Assembly: GCF_021155765.1 (NCBI RefSeq)
Contig: NC_060112.1
Span: 20,212,001-20,276,000 of the forward strand
Length of the DNA stretch: 64,000 bases
Reading direction: 5' to 3'
Source of the DNA: Diprion similis
Lineage: Eukaryota > Arthropoda > Insecta > Hymenoptera > Diprionidae
Shown: in pieces, positions 11,050 to 26,000 of the stretch
How positions within the stretch are numbered: position 1 is the stretch's first letter
How the letters are laid out: the number at the start of each line of letters is the position of its first letter
Program-made: the position numbers and the translations under genes
Notes under the pieces: generated by a model
The model's database searches: none
The model's input: the letters and a program-made list of their open reading frames with translations, nothing else
What the model was told of the DNA's origin: nothing

Positions 11050-12921
11050 TTGATGCGTTGCTCGCAGCGTATTGGGACTGCGCTCAATCGATTTCTCTCG
11101 CAAAATTACGTCGGAATAGTGCCTCAAAGAATTAATTGCAGCACTTTCCAGATTCGTCGAAATTTTCGCCAAAAATCCAAAGGGGTAAGCCTTACTTTTT
11201 TGGTCATTTTTGGAGCCGAAAATTTTTTGTCTCGGAAACGATTCGTATGACCATCTCTAGAGTAATTCGACCCCCAGGAACTCAAAAAACACGTGAAAAA
11301 GAGCGTCGGACCAACAGCAGAGAAATGACGCTGGAAATCTCCAGTTTTTCGACTGTAACTTTTGATGCGTTGCTCGCAGCGTATTGGGACTGCGCTCAAT
11401 CGATTTCTCTCGCAAAATTACGTCGGAATAGTGCCCCAAAGAATTAATTGCAGCACTTTCCAGATTCGTCGAAATTTTCGCCAAAAATCCAAAGGGGTAA
11501 GCCTTACTTTTTTGGTCATTTTCGAAGCCGAAAATTTTTTGTCTCGGAAACGATTCGTATGACCATCTCCAGAGTAATTCGACCCCCAGGAACTCAAAAA
11601 ACACGTGAAAAAGAGCGTCGGACCAACAGCAGAGAAATGACGCTGGAAATCTCCAATTTTTCGACTGTAACTTTTGATGCGTTGCTCGCAGCGTATTGGG
11701 ACTGCGCTCAATCGATTTCTCTCGCAAAATTACGTCGGAATAGTGCCTCAAAGAATTAATTGCAGCACTTTCCAGATTCGTCGAAATTTTCGCCAAAAAT
11801 CCAAAGGGGTAAGCCTTACTTTTTTGGTCATTTTTGGAGCCGAAAATTTTTTGTCTCGGAAACGATTCGTATGACCATCTCTAGAGTAATTCGACCCCCA
11901 GGAACTCAAAAAACACGTGAAAAAGAGCGTCGGACCAACAGCAGAGAAATGACGCTGGAAATCTCCAGTTTTTCGACTGTAACTTTTGATGCGTTGCTCG
12001 CAGCGTATTGGGACTGCGCTCAATCGATTTCTCTCGCAAAATTACGTCGGAATAGTGCCCCAAAGAATTAATTGCAGCACTTTCCAGATTCGTCGAAATT
12101 TTCGCCAAAAATCCAAAGGGGTAAGCCTTACTTTTTTGGTCATTTTCGAAGCCGAAAATTTTTTGTCTCGGAAACGATTCGTATGACCATCTCCAGAGTA
12201 ATTCGACCCCCAGGAACTCAAAAAACACGTGAAAAAGAGCGTCGGACCAACAGCAGAGAAATGACGCTGGAAATCTCCAATTTTTCGACTGTAACTTTTG
12301 ATGCGTTGCTCGCAGCGTATTGGGACTGCGCTCAATCGATTTCTCTCGCAAAATTACGTCGGAATAGTGCCTCAAAGAATTAATTGCAGCACTTTCCAGA
12401 TTCGTCGAAATTTTCGCCAAAAATCCAAAGGGGTAAGCCTTACTTTTTTGGTCATTTTTGGAGCCGAAAATTTTTTGTCTCGGAAACGATTCGTATGACC
12501 ATCTCTAGAGTAATTCGACCCCCAGGAACTCAAAAAACACGTGAAAAAGAGCGTCGGACCAACAGCAGAGAAATGACGCTGGAAATCTCCAGTTTTTCGA
12601 CTGTAACTTTTGATGCGTTGCTCGCAGCGTATTGGGACTGCGCTCAATCGATTTCTCTCGCAAAATTACGTCGGAATAGTGCCCCAAAGAATTAATTGCA
12701 GCACTTTCCAGATTCGTCGAAATTTTCGCCAAGAATCCAAAGGGGTAAGCCTTACTTTTTTGGTCATTTTCGAAGCCGAAAATTTTTTGTCTCGGAAACG
12801 ATTCGTATGACCATCTCCAGAGTAATTCGACCCCCAGGAACTCAAAAAACACGTGAAAAAGAGCGTCGGACCAACAGCAGAGAAATGACGCTGGAAATCT
12901 CCAGTTTTTCGACTGTAACTT
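11050..12921 (+). repeat. higher-order block: three tandem dimers of 624 bp (types D-C)
   Basis: Within the satellite, monomers anchored at 11050, 11362, 11674, 11986, 12298 and 12610 alternate D, C, D, C, D, C. The 624 bp period is nearly exact, including the paired ccccaaag/ctcaaag difference. The third C copy carries its own agaatcc variant. Confidence 0.85.
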
Positions 12922-13232
12922 TTGATGCGTTGCTCGCAGCGTATTGGGACTGCGCTCAATCGATTTCTCTCGCAAAATTACGTCGGAATAGTGCCTCAAA
13001 GAATTAATTGCAGCACTTTCCAGATTCGTCGAAATTTTCGCCAAAAATCCAAAGGGGTAAGCCTTACTTTTTGGTCATTTTCGGAGCCGAAAATTTTTTG
13101 TCTCGGAATCGATTCGTATGACCATCTCTAGAGTAATTCGACCCCCAGGAACTCAAAAAACACGTGAAAAAGAGCGTCGGACCAACAGCAGAGAAATGAC
13201 GCTGGAAATCTCCAGTTTTTCGACTGTAACTT

Positions 13233-15100
13233 TTGATGCGTTGCTCGCAGCGTATTGGGACTGCGCTCAATCGATTTCTCTCGCAAAATTACGTCGGAAT
13301 AGTGCCCCAAAGAATTAATTGCAGCACTTTCCAGATTCGTCGAAATTTCCGCCAAAAATCCAAAGGGGTAAGCCTTACTTTTTTGGTCATTTTCGGGCCT
13401 GAAATTTTTTGTTTTGGAATCGATTCGTATGACCATCTCCAGAGTAATTCGACCCCCAGGAACTCAAAAAACACGTGAAAAAGAGCGTCGGACCAACAGC
13501 AGAGAAATGACGCTGGAAATCTCCAGTTTTTCGACTGTAACTTTTGATGCGTTGCTCGCAGCGTATTGGGACTGCGCTCAATCGATTTCTCTCGCAAAAT
13601 TACGTCGGAATAGTGCCCCAAAGAATTAATTGCAGCACTTTCCAGATTCGTCGAAATTTCCGCCAAAAATCCAAAGGGGTAAGCCTTACTTTTTTGGTCA
13701 TTTTCGGAGCCGAAAATTTTTTGTCTCGGAATCGATTCGTATGACCATCTCTAGAGTAATTCGACCCCCAGGAACTCAAAAAACACGTGAAAAAGAGCGT
13801 CGGACCAACAGCAGAGAAATGCCGCTGGAAATCTCCAGTTTTTCGACTGTAACTTTTGATGCGTTGCTCGCAGCGTATTGGGACTGCGCTCAATCGATTT
13901 CTCTCGCAAAATTACGTCGGAATAGTGCCTCAAAGAATTAATTGCAGCACTTTCCACATTCGTCGAAATTTTCGCCAAAAATCCAAAGGGGTAAGCCTTA
14001 CTTTTTGGTCATTTTCGGAGCCGAAAATTTTTTGTCTCGGAATCGATTCGTATGACCAACTCTAGAGTAATTCGACCCCCAGGAACTCAAAAAACACGTG
14101 AAAAAGAGCGTCGGACCAACAGCAGAGAAATGACGCTGGAAATCTCCAGTTTTTCGACTGTAACTTTTGATGCGTTGCTCGCAGCGTATTGGGACTGCGC
14201 TCAATCGATTTCTCTCGCAAAATTACGTCGGAATAGTGCCCCAAAGAATTAATTGCAGCACTTTCCAGATTCGTCGAAATTTTCGCCAAAAATCCAAAGG
14301 GGTAAGCCTTACTTTTTTGGTCATTTTCGGGCCTGAAATTTTTTGTTTTGGAATCGATTCGTATGACCATCTCCAGAGTAATTCGACCCCCAGGAACTCA
14401 AAAAACACGTGAAAAAGAGCGTCGGACCAACAGCAGAGAAATGACGCTGGAAATCTCCAGTTTTTCGACTGTAACTTTTGATGCGTTGCTCGCAGCGTAT
14501 TGGGACTGCGCTCAATCGATTTCTCTCGCAAAATTACGTCGGAATAGTGCCCCAAAGAATTAATTGCAGCACTTTCCAGATTCGTCGAAATTTCCGCCAA
14601 AAATCCAAAGGGGTAAGCCTTACTTTTTTGGTCATTTTCGGAGCCGAAAATTTTTTGTCTCGGAATCGATTCGTATGACCATCTCTAGAGTAATTCGACC
14701 CCCAGGAACTCAAAAAACACGTGAAAAAGAGCGTCGGACCAACAGCAGAGAAATGCCGCTGGAAATCTCCAGTTTTTCGACTGTAACTTTTGATGCGTTG
14801 CTCGCAGCGTATTGGGACTGCGCTCAATCGATTTCTCTCGCAAAATTACGTCGGAATAGTGCCTCAAAGAATTAATTGCAGCACTTTCCACATTCGTCGA
14901 AATTTTCGCCAAAAATCCAAAGGGGTAAGCCTTACTTTTTGGTCATTTTCGGAGCCGAAAATTTTTTGTCTCGGAATCGATTCGTATGACCAACTCTAGA
15001 GTAATTCGACCCCCAGGAACTCAAAAAACACGTGAAAAAGAGCGTCGGACCAACAGCAGAGAAATGACGCTGGAAATCTCCAGTTTTTCGACTGTAACTT
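13233..15100 (+). repeat. higher-order block: two tandem trimers of 934 bp (types E-D'-A'')
   Basis: Monomers anchored at 13233, 13544 and 13856 are repeated at 14167, 14478 and 14790. The trimer carries private variants: gaaatgccgctgg in the second unit, ttccacattcg and gaccaactctag in the third. A similar E-D'-A'' trio recurs once more at 20709-21642. Confidence 0.85.
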
Positions 15101-18100
15101 TTGATGCGTTGCTCGCAGCGTATTGGGACTGCGCTCAATCGATTTCTCTCGCAAAATTACGTCGGAATAGTGCCCCAAAGAATTAATTGCAGCACTTTCC
15201 AGATTCGTCGAAATTTTCGCCAAAAATCCAAAGGGGTAAGCCTTACTTTTTTGGTCATTTTCGAAGCCGAAAATTTTTTGTCTCGGAAACGATTCGTATG
15301 ACCATCTCCAGAGTAATTCGACCCCCAGGAACTCAAAAAACACGTGAAAAAGAGCATCGGACCAACAGCAGAGAAATGACGCTGGAAATCTCCAATTTTT
15401 CGACTGTAACTTTTGATGCGTTGCTCGCAGCGTATTGGGACTGCGCTCAATCGATTTCTCTCGCAAAATTACGTCGGAATAGTGCCTCAAAGAATTAATT
15501 GCAGCACTTTCCAGATTCGTCGAAATTTTCGCCAAAAATCCAAAGGGGTAAGCCTTACTTTTTGGTCATTTTCGGAGCCGAAAATTTTTTGTCTCGGAAT
15601 CGATTCGTATGACCATCTCTAGAGTAATTCGACCCCCAGGAACTCAAAAAACACGTGAAAAAGAGCGTCGGACCAACAGCAGAGAAATGACGCTGGAAAT
15701 CTCCAGTTTTTCGACTGTAACTTTTGATGCGTTGCTCGCAGCGTATTGGGACTGCGCTCAATCGATTTCTCTCGCAAAATTACGTCGGAATAGTGCCTCA
15801 AAGAATTAATTGCAGCACTTTCCAGATTCGTCGAAATTTTCGCCAAAAATCCAAAGGGGTAAGCCTTACTTTTTGGTCATTTTCGGAGCCGAAAATTTTT
15901 TGTCTCGGAATCGATTCGTATGACCATCTCTAGAGTAATTCGACCCCCAGGAACTCAAAAAACACGTGAAAAAGAGCGTCGGACCAACAGCAGAGAAATG
16001 ACGCTGGAAATCTCCAGTTTTTCGACTGTAACTTTTGATGCGTTGCTCGCAGCGTATTGGGACTGCGCTCAATCGATTTCTCTCGCAAAATTACGTCGGA
16101 ATAGTGCCTCAAAGAATTAATTGCAGCACTTTCCAGATTCGTCGAAATTTTCGCCAAGAATCCAAAGGGGTAAGCCTTACTTTTTTGGTCATTTTTAGAG
16201 CCGAAAATTTTTTGTCTCGGAAACGATTCGTATGACCATCTCTAGAGTAATTCGACCCCCTGGAACTCAAAAAACACGTGAAAAAGAGCGTCGGACCAAC
16301 AGCAGAGAAATGACGCTGGAAATCTCCAGTTTTTCGACTGTAACTTTTGATGCGTTGCTCGCAGCGTATTGGGACTGCGCTCAATCGATTTCTCTCGCAA
16401 AATTACGTCGGAATAGTGCCTCAAAGAATTAATTGCAGCACTTTCCAGATTCGTCGAAATTTTCGCCAAAAATCCAAAGGGGTAAGCCTTACTTTTTTGG
16501 TCATTTTTGGAGCCGAAAATTTTTTGTCTCGGAAACGATTCGTATGACCATCTCTAGAGTAATTCGACCCCCAGGAACTCAAAAAACACGTGAAAAAGAG
16601 CGTCGGACCAACAGCAGAGAAATGCCGCTGGAAATCTCCAGTTTTTCGACTGTAACTTTTGATGCGTTGCTCGCAGCGTATTGGGACTGCGCTCAATCGA
16701 TTTCTCTCGCAAAATTACGTCGGAATAGTGCCCCAAAGAATTAATTGCAGCACTTTCCAGATTCGTCGAAATTTTCGCCAAAAATCCAAAGGGGTAAGCC
16801 TTACTTTTTTGGTCATTTTTAGAGCCGAAAATTTTTTGTCTCGGAAACGATTCGTATGACCATCTCTAGAGTAATTCGACCCCCTGGAACTCAAAAAACA
16901 CGTGAAAAAGAGCGTCGGACCAACAGCAGAGAAATGATGCTGGAAATCTCCAGTTTTTCGACTGTAACTTTTGATGCGTTGCTCGCAGCGTATTGGGACT
17001 GCGCTCAATCGATTTCTCTCGCAAAATTACGTCGGAATAGTGCCTCAAAGAATTAATTGCAGCACTTTCCACATTCGTCGAAATTTTCGCCAAAAATCCA
17101 AAGGGGTAAGCCTTACTTTTTGGTCATTTTCGGAGCCGAAAATTTTTTGTCTCGGAATCGATTCGTATGACCAACTCTAGAGTAATTCGACCCCCAGGAA
17201 CTCAAAAAACACGTGAAAAAGAGCGTCGGACCAACAGCAGAGAAATGACGCTGGAAATCTCCAGTTTTTCGACTGTAACTTTTGATGCGTTGCTCGCAGC
17301 GTATTGGGACTGCGCTCAATCGATTTCTCTCGCAAAATTACGTCGGAATAGTGCCCCAAAGAATTAATTGCAGCACTTTCCAGATTCGTCGAAATTTTCG
17401 CCAAAAATCCAAAGGGGTAAGCCTTACTTTTTTGGTCATTTTCGAAGCCGAAAATTTTTTGTCTCGGAAACGATTCGTATGACCATCTCCAGAGTAATTC
17501 GACCCCCAGGAACTCAAAAAACACGTGAAAAAGAGCATCGGACCAACAGCAGAGAAATGACGCTGGAAATCTCCAATTTTTCGACTGTAACTTTTGATGC
17601 GTTGCTCGCAGCGTATTGGGACTGCGCTCAATCGATTTCTCTCGCAAAATTACGTCGGAATAGTGCCTCAAAGAATTAATTGCAGCACTTTCCAGATTCG
17701 TCGAAATTTTCGCCAAAAATCCAAAGGGGTAAGCCTTACTTTTTGGTCATTTTCGGAGCCGAAAATTTTTTGTCTCGGAATCGATTCGTATGACCATCTC
17801 TAGAGTAATTCGACCCCCAGGAACTCAAAAAACACGTGAAAAAGAGCGTCGGACCAACAGCAGAGAAATGACGCTGGAAATCTCCAGTTTTTCGACTGTA
17901 ACTTTTGATGCGTTGCTCGCAGCGTATTGGGACTGCGCTCAATCGATTTCTCTCGCAAAATTACGTCGGAATAGTGCCTCAAAGAATTAATTGCAGCACT
18001 TTCCAGATTCGTCGAAATTTTCGCCAAAAATCCAAAGGGGTAAGCCTTACTTTTTGGTCATTTTCGGAGCCGAAAATTTTTTGTCTCGGAATCGATTCGT

Positions 18101-20085
18101 ATGACCATCTCTAGAGTAATTCGACCCCCAGGAACTCAAAAAACACGTGAAAAAGAGCGTCGGACCAACAGCAGAGAAATGACGCTGGAAATCTCCAGTT
18201 TTTCGACTGTAACTTTTGATGCGTTGCTCGCAGCGTATTGGGACTGCGCTCAATCGATTTCTCTCGCAAAATTACGTCGGAATAGTGCCTCAAAGAATTA
18301 ATTGCAGCACTTTCCAGATTCGTCGAAATTTTCGCCAAGAATCCAAAGGGGTAAGCCTTACTTTTTTGGTCATTTTTAGAGCCGAAAATTTTTTGTCTCG
18401 GAAACGATTCGTATGACCATCTCCAGAGTAATTCGACCCCCAGGAACTCAAAAAACACGTGAAAAAGAGCATCGGACCAACAGCAGAGAAATGACGCTGG
18501 AAATCTCCAATTTTTCGACTGTAACTTTTGATGCGTTGCTCGCAGCGTATTGGGACTGCGCTCAATCGATTTCTCTCGCAAAATTACGTCGGAATAGTGC
18601 CTCAAAGAATTAATTGCAGCACTTTCCAGATTCGTCGAAATTTTCGCCAAAAATCCAAAGGGGTAAGCCTTACTTTTTGGTCATTTTCGGAGCCGAAAAT
18701 TTTTTGTCTCGGAATCGATTCGTATGACCATCTCTAGAGTAATTCGACCCCCAGGAACTCAAAAAACACGTGAAAAAGAGCGTCGGACCAACAGCAGAGA
18801 AATGACGCTGGAAATCTCCAGTTTTTCGACTGTAACTTTTGATGCGTTGCTCGCAGCGTATTGGGACTGCGCTCAATCGATTTCTCTCGCAAAATTACGT
18901 CGGAATAGTGCCTCAAAGAATTAATTGCAGCACTTTCCAGATTCGTCGAAATTTTCGCCAAAAATCCAAAGGGGTAAGCCTTACTTTTTGGTCATTTTCG
19001 GAGCCGAAAATTTTTTGTCTCGGAATCGATTCGTATGACCATCTCTAGAGTAATTCGACCCCCAGGAACTCAAAAAACACGTGAAAAAGAGCGTCGGACC
19101 AACAGCAGAGAAATGACGCTGGAAATCTCCAGTTTTTCGACTGTAACTTTTGATGCGTTGCTCGCAGCGTATTGGGACTGCGCTCAATCGATTTCTCTCG
19201 CAAAATTACGTCGGAATAGTGCCTCAAAGAATTAATTGCAGCACTTTCCAGATTCGTCGAAATTTTCGCCAAGAATCCAAAGGGGTAAGCCTTACTTTTT
19301 TGGTCATTTTTAGAGCCGAAAATTTTTTGTCTCGGAAACGATTCGTATGACCATCTCTAGAGTAATTCGACCCCCTGGAACTCAAAAAACACGTGAAAAA
19401 GAGCGTCGGACCAACAGCAGAGAAATGACGCTGGAAATCTCCAGTTTTTCGACTGTAACTTTTGATGCGTTGCTCGCAGCGTATTGGGACTGCGCTCAAT
19501 CGATTTCTCTCGCAAAATTACGTCGGAATAGTGCCTCAAAGAATTAATTGCAGCACTTTCCAGATTCGTCGAAATTTTCGCCAAAAATCCAAAGGGGTAA
19601 GCCTTACTTTTTTGGTCATTTTTGGAGCCGAAAATTTTTTGTCTCGGAAACGATTCGTATGACCATCTCTAGAGTAATTCGACCCCCAGGAACTCAAAAA
19701 ACACGTGAAAAAGAGCGTCGGACCAACAGCAGAGAAATGCCGCTGGAAATCTCCAGTTTTTCGACTGTAACTTTTGATGCGTTGCTCGCAGCGTATTGGG
19801 ACTGCGCTCAATCGATTTCTCTCGCAAAATTACGTCGGAATAGTGCCCCAAAGAATTAATTGCAGCACTTTCCAGATTCGTCGAAATTTTCGCCAAAAAT
19901 CCAAAGGGGTAAGCCTTACTTTTTTGGTCATTTTTAGAGCCGAAAATTTTTTGTCTCGGAAACGATTCGTATGACCATCTCTAGAGTAATTCGACCCCCT
20001 GGAACTCAAAAAACACGTGAAAAAGAGCGTCGGACCAACAGCAGAGAAATGATGCTGGAAATCTCCAGTTTTTCGACTGTAACTT
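15101..20085 (+). repeat. higher-order block with 2181 bp (seven-monomer) period, partly shuffled
   Basis: The order C-A-A-B-D-B-A'' (anchors 15101 to 16971) begins again at 17282 as C-A-A-B, then jumps to A-A-B-D-B. The shared private variant gagcatcgg with ctccaattt appears at matching places in both copies. The register change after 18216 marks an exchange within the block. Confidence 0.8.
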
Positions 20086-23000
20086 TTGATGCGTTGCTCG
20101 CAGCGTATTGGGACTGCGCTCAATCGATTTCTCTCGCAAAATTACGTCGGAATAGTGCCTCAAAGAACTAATTGCAGCACTTTCCAGATTCGTCGAAATT
20201 TTCGCCAAAAATCCAAAGGGGTAAGCCTTACTTTTTTGGTCATTTTTGGAGCCGAAAATTTTTTGTCTCGGAAACGATTCGTATGACCATCTCTAGAGTA
20301 ATTCGACCCCCTGGAACTCAAAAAACACGTGAAAAAGAGCGTCGGACCAACAGCAGAGAAATGATGCTGGAAATCTCCAGTTTTTCGACTGTAACTTTTG
20401 ATGCGTTGCTCGCAGCGTATTGGGACTGCGCTCAATCGATTTCTCTCGCAAAATTACGTCGGAATAGTGCCTCAAAGAATTAATTGCAGCACTTTCCAGA
20501 TTCGTCGAAATTTTCGCCAAAAATCCAAAGGGGTAAGCCTTACTTTTTGGTCATTTTCGGAGCCGAAAATTTTTTGTCTCGGAATCGATTCGTATGACCA
20601 TCTCTAGAGTAATTCGACCCCCAGGAACTCAAAAAACACGTGAAAAAGAGCGTCGGACCAACAGCAGAGAAATGACGCTGGAAATCTCCAGTTTTTCGAC
20701 TGTAACTTTTGATGCGTTGCTCGCAGCGTATTGGGACTGCGCTCAATCGATTTCTCTCGCAAAATTACGTCGGAATAGTGCCCCAAAGAATTAATTGCAG
20801 CACTTTCCAGATTCGTCGAAATTTCCGCCAAAAATCCAAAGGGGTAAGCCTTACTTTTTTGGTCATTTTCGGGCCTGAAATTTTTTGTTTTGGAATCGAT
20901 TCGTATGACCATCTCCAGAGTAATTCGACCCCCAGGAACTCAAAAAACACGTGAAAAAGAGCGTCGGACCAACAGCAGAGAAATGACGCTGGAAATCTCC
21001 AGTTTTTCGACCGTAACTTTTGATGCGTTGCTCGCAGCGTATTGGGACTGCGCTCAATCGATTTCTCTCGCAAAATTACGTCGGAATAGTGCCTCAAAGA
21101 ATTAATTGCAGCACTTTCCAGATTCGTCGAAATTTTCGCCAAAAATCCAAAGGGGTAAGCCTTACTTTTTTGGTCATTTTCGGAGCCGAAAATTTTTTGT
21201 CTCGGAATCGATTCGTATGACCATCTCTAGAGTAATTCGACCCCCAGGAACTCAAAAAACACGTGAAAAAGAGCGTCCGACCAACAGCAGAGAAATGACG
21301 CTGGAAATCTCCAGTTTTTCGACTGTAACTTTTGATGCGTTGCTCGCAGCGTATTGGGACTGCGCTCAATCGATTTCTCTCGCAAAATTACGTCGGAATA
21401 GTGCCTCAAAGAATTAATTGCAGCACTTTCCACATTCGTCGAAATTTTCGCCAAAAATCCAAAGGGGTAAGCCTTACTTTTTAGTCATTTTCGGAGCCGA
21501 AAATTTTTTGTCTCGGAATCGATTCGTATGACCATCTCTAGAGTAATTCGACCCCCAGGAACTCAAAAAACACGTGAAAAAGAGCGTCGGACCAACAGCA
21601 GAGAAATAACGCTGGAAATCTCCAGTTTTTCGACTGTAACTTTTGATGCGTTGCTCGCAGCGTATTGGGACTGCGCTCAATCGATTTCTCTCGCAAAATT
21701 ACGTCGGAATAGTGCCCCAAAGAATTAATTGCAGCACTTTCCAGATTCGTCGAAATTTTCGCCAAAAATCCAAAGGGGTAAGCCTTACTTTTTTGGTCAT
21801 TTTCGAAGCCGAAAATTTTTTGTCTCGGAAACGATTCGTATGACCATCTCCAGAGTAATTCGACCCCCAGGAACTCAAAAAACACGTGAAAAAGAGCGTC
21901 GGACCAACAGCAGAGAAATGACGCTGGAAATCTCCAGTTTTTCGACTGTAACTTTTGATGCGTTGCTCGCAGCGTATTGGGACTGCGCTCAATCGATTTC
22001 TCTCGCAAAATTACGTCGGAATAGTGCCTCAAAGAATTAATTGCAGCACTTTCCAGATTCGTCGAAATTTTCGCCAAAAATCCAAAGGGGTAAGCCTTAC
22101 TTTTTGGTCATTTTCGGAGCCGAAAATTTTTTGTCTCGGAATCGATTCGTATGACCATCTCTAGAGTAATTCGACCCCCAGGAACTCAAAAAACACGTGA
22201 AAAAGAGCGTCGGACCAACAGCAGAGAAATGACGCTGGAAATCTCCAGTTTTTCGACTGTAACTTTTGATGCGTTGCTCGCAGCGTATTGGGACTGCGCT
22301 CAATCGATTTCTCTCGCAAAATTACGTCGGAATAGTGCCTCAAAGAATTAATTGCAGCACTTTCCAGATTCGTCGAAATTTTCGCCAAGAATCCAAAGGG
22401 GTAAGCCTTACTTTTTTGGTCATTTTTAGAGCCGAAAATTTTTTGTCTCGGAAACGATTCGTATGACCATCTCTAGAGTAATTCGACCCCCTGGAACTCA
22501 AAAAACACGTGAAAAAGAGCGTCGGACCAACAGCAGAGAAATGACGCTGGAAATCTCCAGTTTTTCGACTGTAACTTTTGATGCGTTGCTCGCAGCGTAT
22601 TGGGACTGCGCTCAATCGATTTCTCTCGCAAAATTACGTCGGAATAGTGCCCCAAAGAATTAATTGCAGCACTTTCCAGATTCGTCGAAATTTTCGCCAA
22701 AAATCCAAAGGGGTAAGCCTTACTTTTTTGGTCATTTTCGAAGCCGAAAATTTTTTGTCTCGGAAACGATTCGTATGACCATCTCCAGAGTAATTCGACC
22801 CCCAGGAACTCAAAAAACACGTGAAAAAGAGCATCGGACCAACAGCAGAGAAATGACGCTGGAAATCTCCAATTTTTCGACTGTAACTTTTGATGCGTTG
22901 CTCGCAGCGTATTGGGACTGCGCTCAATCGATTTCTCTCGCAAAATTACGTCGGAATAGTGCCTCAAAGAATTAATTGCAGCACTTTCCAGATTCGTCGA

Positions 23001-26000
23001 AATTTTCGCCAAAAATCCAAAGGGGTAAGCCTTACTTTTTGGTCATTTTCGGAGCCGAAAATTTTTTGTCTCGGAATCGATTCGTATGACCATCTCTAGA
23101 GTAATTCGACCCCCAGGAACTCAAAAAACACGTGAAAAAGAGCGTCGGACCAACAGCAGAGAAATGACGCTGGAAATCTCCAGTTTTTCGACTGTAACTT
23201 TTGATGCGTTGCTCGCAGCGTATTGGGACTGCGCTCAATCGATTTCTCTCGCAAAATTACGTCGGAATAGTGCCTCAAAGAATTAATTGCAGCACTTTCC
23301 AGATTCGTCGAAATTTTCGCCAAAAATCCAAAGGGGTAAGCCTTACTTTTTGGTCATTTTCGGAGCCGAAAATTTTTTGTCTCGGAATCGATTCGTATGA
23401 CCATCTCTAGAGTAATTCGACCCCCAGGAACTCAAAAAACACGTGAAAAAGAGCGTCGGACCAACAGCAGAGAAATGACGCTGGAAATCTCCAGTTTTTC
23501 GACTGTAACTTTTGATGCGTTGCTCGCAGCGTATTGGGACTGCGCTCAATCGATTTCTCTCGCAAAATTACGTCGGAATAGTGCCTCAAAGAATTAATTG
23601 CAGCACTTTCCAGATTCGTCGAAGTTTTCGCCAAGAATCCAAAGGGGTAAGCCTTACTTTTTTGGTCATTTTTAGAGCCGAAAATTTTTTGTCTCGGAAA
23701 CGATTCGTATGACCATCTCTAGAGTAATTCGACCCCCTGGAACTCAAAAAACACGTGAAAAAGAGCGTCGGACCAACAGCAGAGAAATGATGCTGGAAAT
23801 CTCCAGTTTTTCGACTGTAACTTTTGATGCGTTGCTCGCAGCGTATTGGGACTGCGCTCAATCGATTTCTCTCGCAAAATTACGTCGGAATAGTGCCTCA
23901 AAGAACTAATTGCAGCACTTTCCAGATTCGTCGAAATTTTCGCCAAAAATCCAAAGGGGTAAGCCTTACTTTTTTGGTCATTTTTGGAGCCGAAAATTTT
24001 TTGTCTCGGAAACGATTCGTATGACCATCTCTAGAGTAATTCGACCCCCTGGAACTCAAAAAACACGTGAAAAAGAGCGTCGGACCAACAGCAGAGAAAT
24101 GATGCTGGAAATCTCCAGTTTTTCGACTGTAACTTTTGATGCGTTGCTCGCAGCGTATTGGGACTGCGCTCAATCGATTTCTCTCGCAAAATTACGTCGG
24201 AATAGTGCCTCAAAGAATTAATTGCAGCACTTTCCAGATTCGTCGAAATTTTCGCCAAAAATCCAAAGGGGTAAGCCTTACTTTTTGGTCATTTTCGGAG
24301 CCGAAAATTTTTTGTCTCGGAATCGATTCGTATGACCATCTCTAGAGTAATTCGACCCCCAGGAACTCAAAAAACACGTGAAAAAGAGCGTCGGACCAAC
24401 AGCAGAGAAATGACGCTGGAAATCTCCAGTTTTTCGACTGTAACTTTTGATGCGTTGCTCGCAGCGTATTGGGACTGCGCTCAATCGATTTCTCTCGCAA
24501 AATTACGTCGGAATAGTGCCTCAAAGAATTAATTGCAGCACTTTCCAGATTCGTCGAAATTTTCGCCAAAAATCCAAAGGGGTAAGCCTTACTTTTTGGT
24601 CATTTTCGGAGCCGAAAATTTTTTGTCTCGGAATCGATTCGTATGACCATCTCTAGAGTAATTCGACCCCCAGGAACTCAAAAAACACGTGAAAAAGAGC
24701 GTCGGACCAACAGCAGAGAAATGACGCTGGAAATCTCCAGTTTTTCGACTGTAACTTTTGATGCGTTGCTCGCAGCGTATTGGGACTGCGCTCAATCGAT
24801 TTCTCTCGCAAAATTACGTCGGAATAGTGCCTCAAAGAATTAATTGCAGCACTTTCCAGATTCGTCGAAATTTTCGCCAAGAATCCAAAGGGGTAAGCCT
24901 TACTTTTTTGGTCATTTTTAGAGCCGAAAATTTTTTGTCTCGGAAACGATTCGTATGACCATCTCTAGAGTAATTCGACCCCCTGGAACTCAAAAAACAC
25001 GTGAAAAAGAGCGTCGGACCAACAGCAGAGAAATGACGCTGGAAATCTCCAGTTTTTCGACTGTAACTTTTGATGCGTTGCTCGCAGCGTATTGGGACTG
25101 CGCTCAATCGATTTCTCTCGCAAAATTACGTCGGAATAGTGCCTCAAAGAATTAATTGCAGCACTTTCCAGATTCGTCGAAATTTTCGCCAAAAATCCAA
25201 AGGGGTAAGCCTTACTTTTTTGGTCATTTTTGGAGCCGAAAATTTTTTGTCTCGGAAACGATTCGTATGACCATCTCTAGAGTAATTCGACCCCCAGGAA
25301 CTCAAAAAACACGTGAAAAAGAGCGTCGGACCAACAGCAGAGAAATGACGCTGGAAATCTCCAGTTTTTCGACTGTAACTTTTGATGCGTTGCTCGCAGC
25401 GTATTGGGACTGCGCTCAATCGATTTCTCTCGCAAAATTACGTCGGAATAGTGCCCCAAAGAATTAATTGCAGCACTTTCCAGATTCGTCGAAATTTTCG
25501 CCAAAAATCCAAAGGGGTAAGCCTTACTTTTTTGGTCATTTTCGAAGCCGAAAATTTTTTGTCTCGGAAACGATTCGTATGACCATCTCCAGAGTAATTC
25601 GACCCCCAGGAACTCAAAAAACACGTGAAAAAGAGCGTCGGACCAACAGCAGAGAAATGACGCTGGAAATCTCCAGTTTTTCGACTGTAACTTTTGATGC
25701 GTTGCTCGCAGCGTATTGGGACTGCGCTCAATCGATTTCTCTCGCAAAATTACGTCGGAATAGTGCCCCAAAGAATTAATTGCAGCACTTTCCAGATTCG
25801 TCGAAATTTTCGCCAAAAATCCAAAGGGGTAAGCCTTACTTTTTTGGTCATTTTCGAAGCCGAAAATTTTTTGTCTCGGAAACGATTCGTATGACCATCT
25901 CCAGAGTAATTCGACCCCCAGGAACTCAAAAAACACGTGAAAAAGAGCGTCGGACCAACAGCAGAGAAATGACGCTGGAAATCTCCAATTTTTCGACTGT

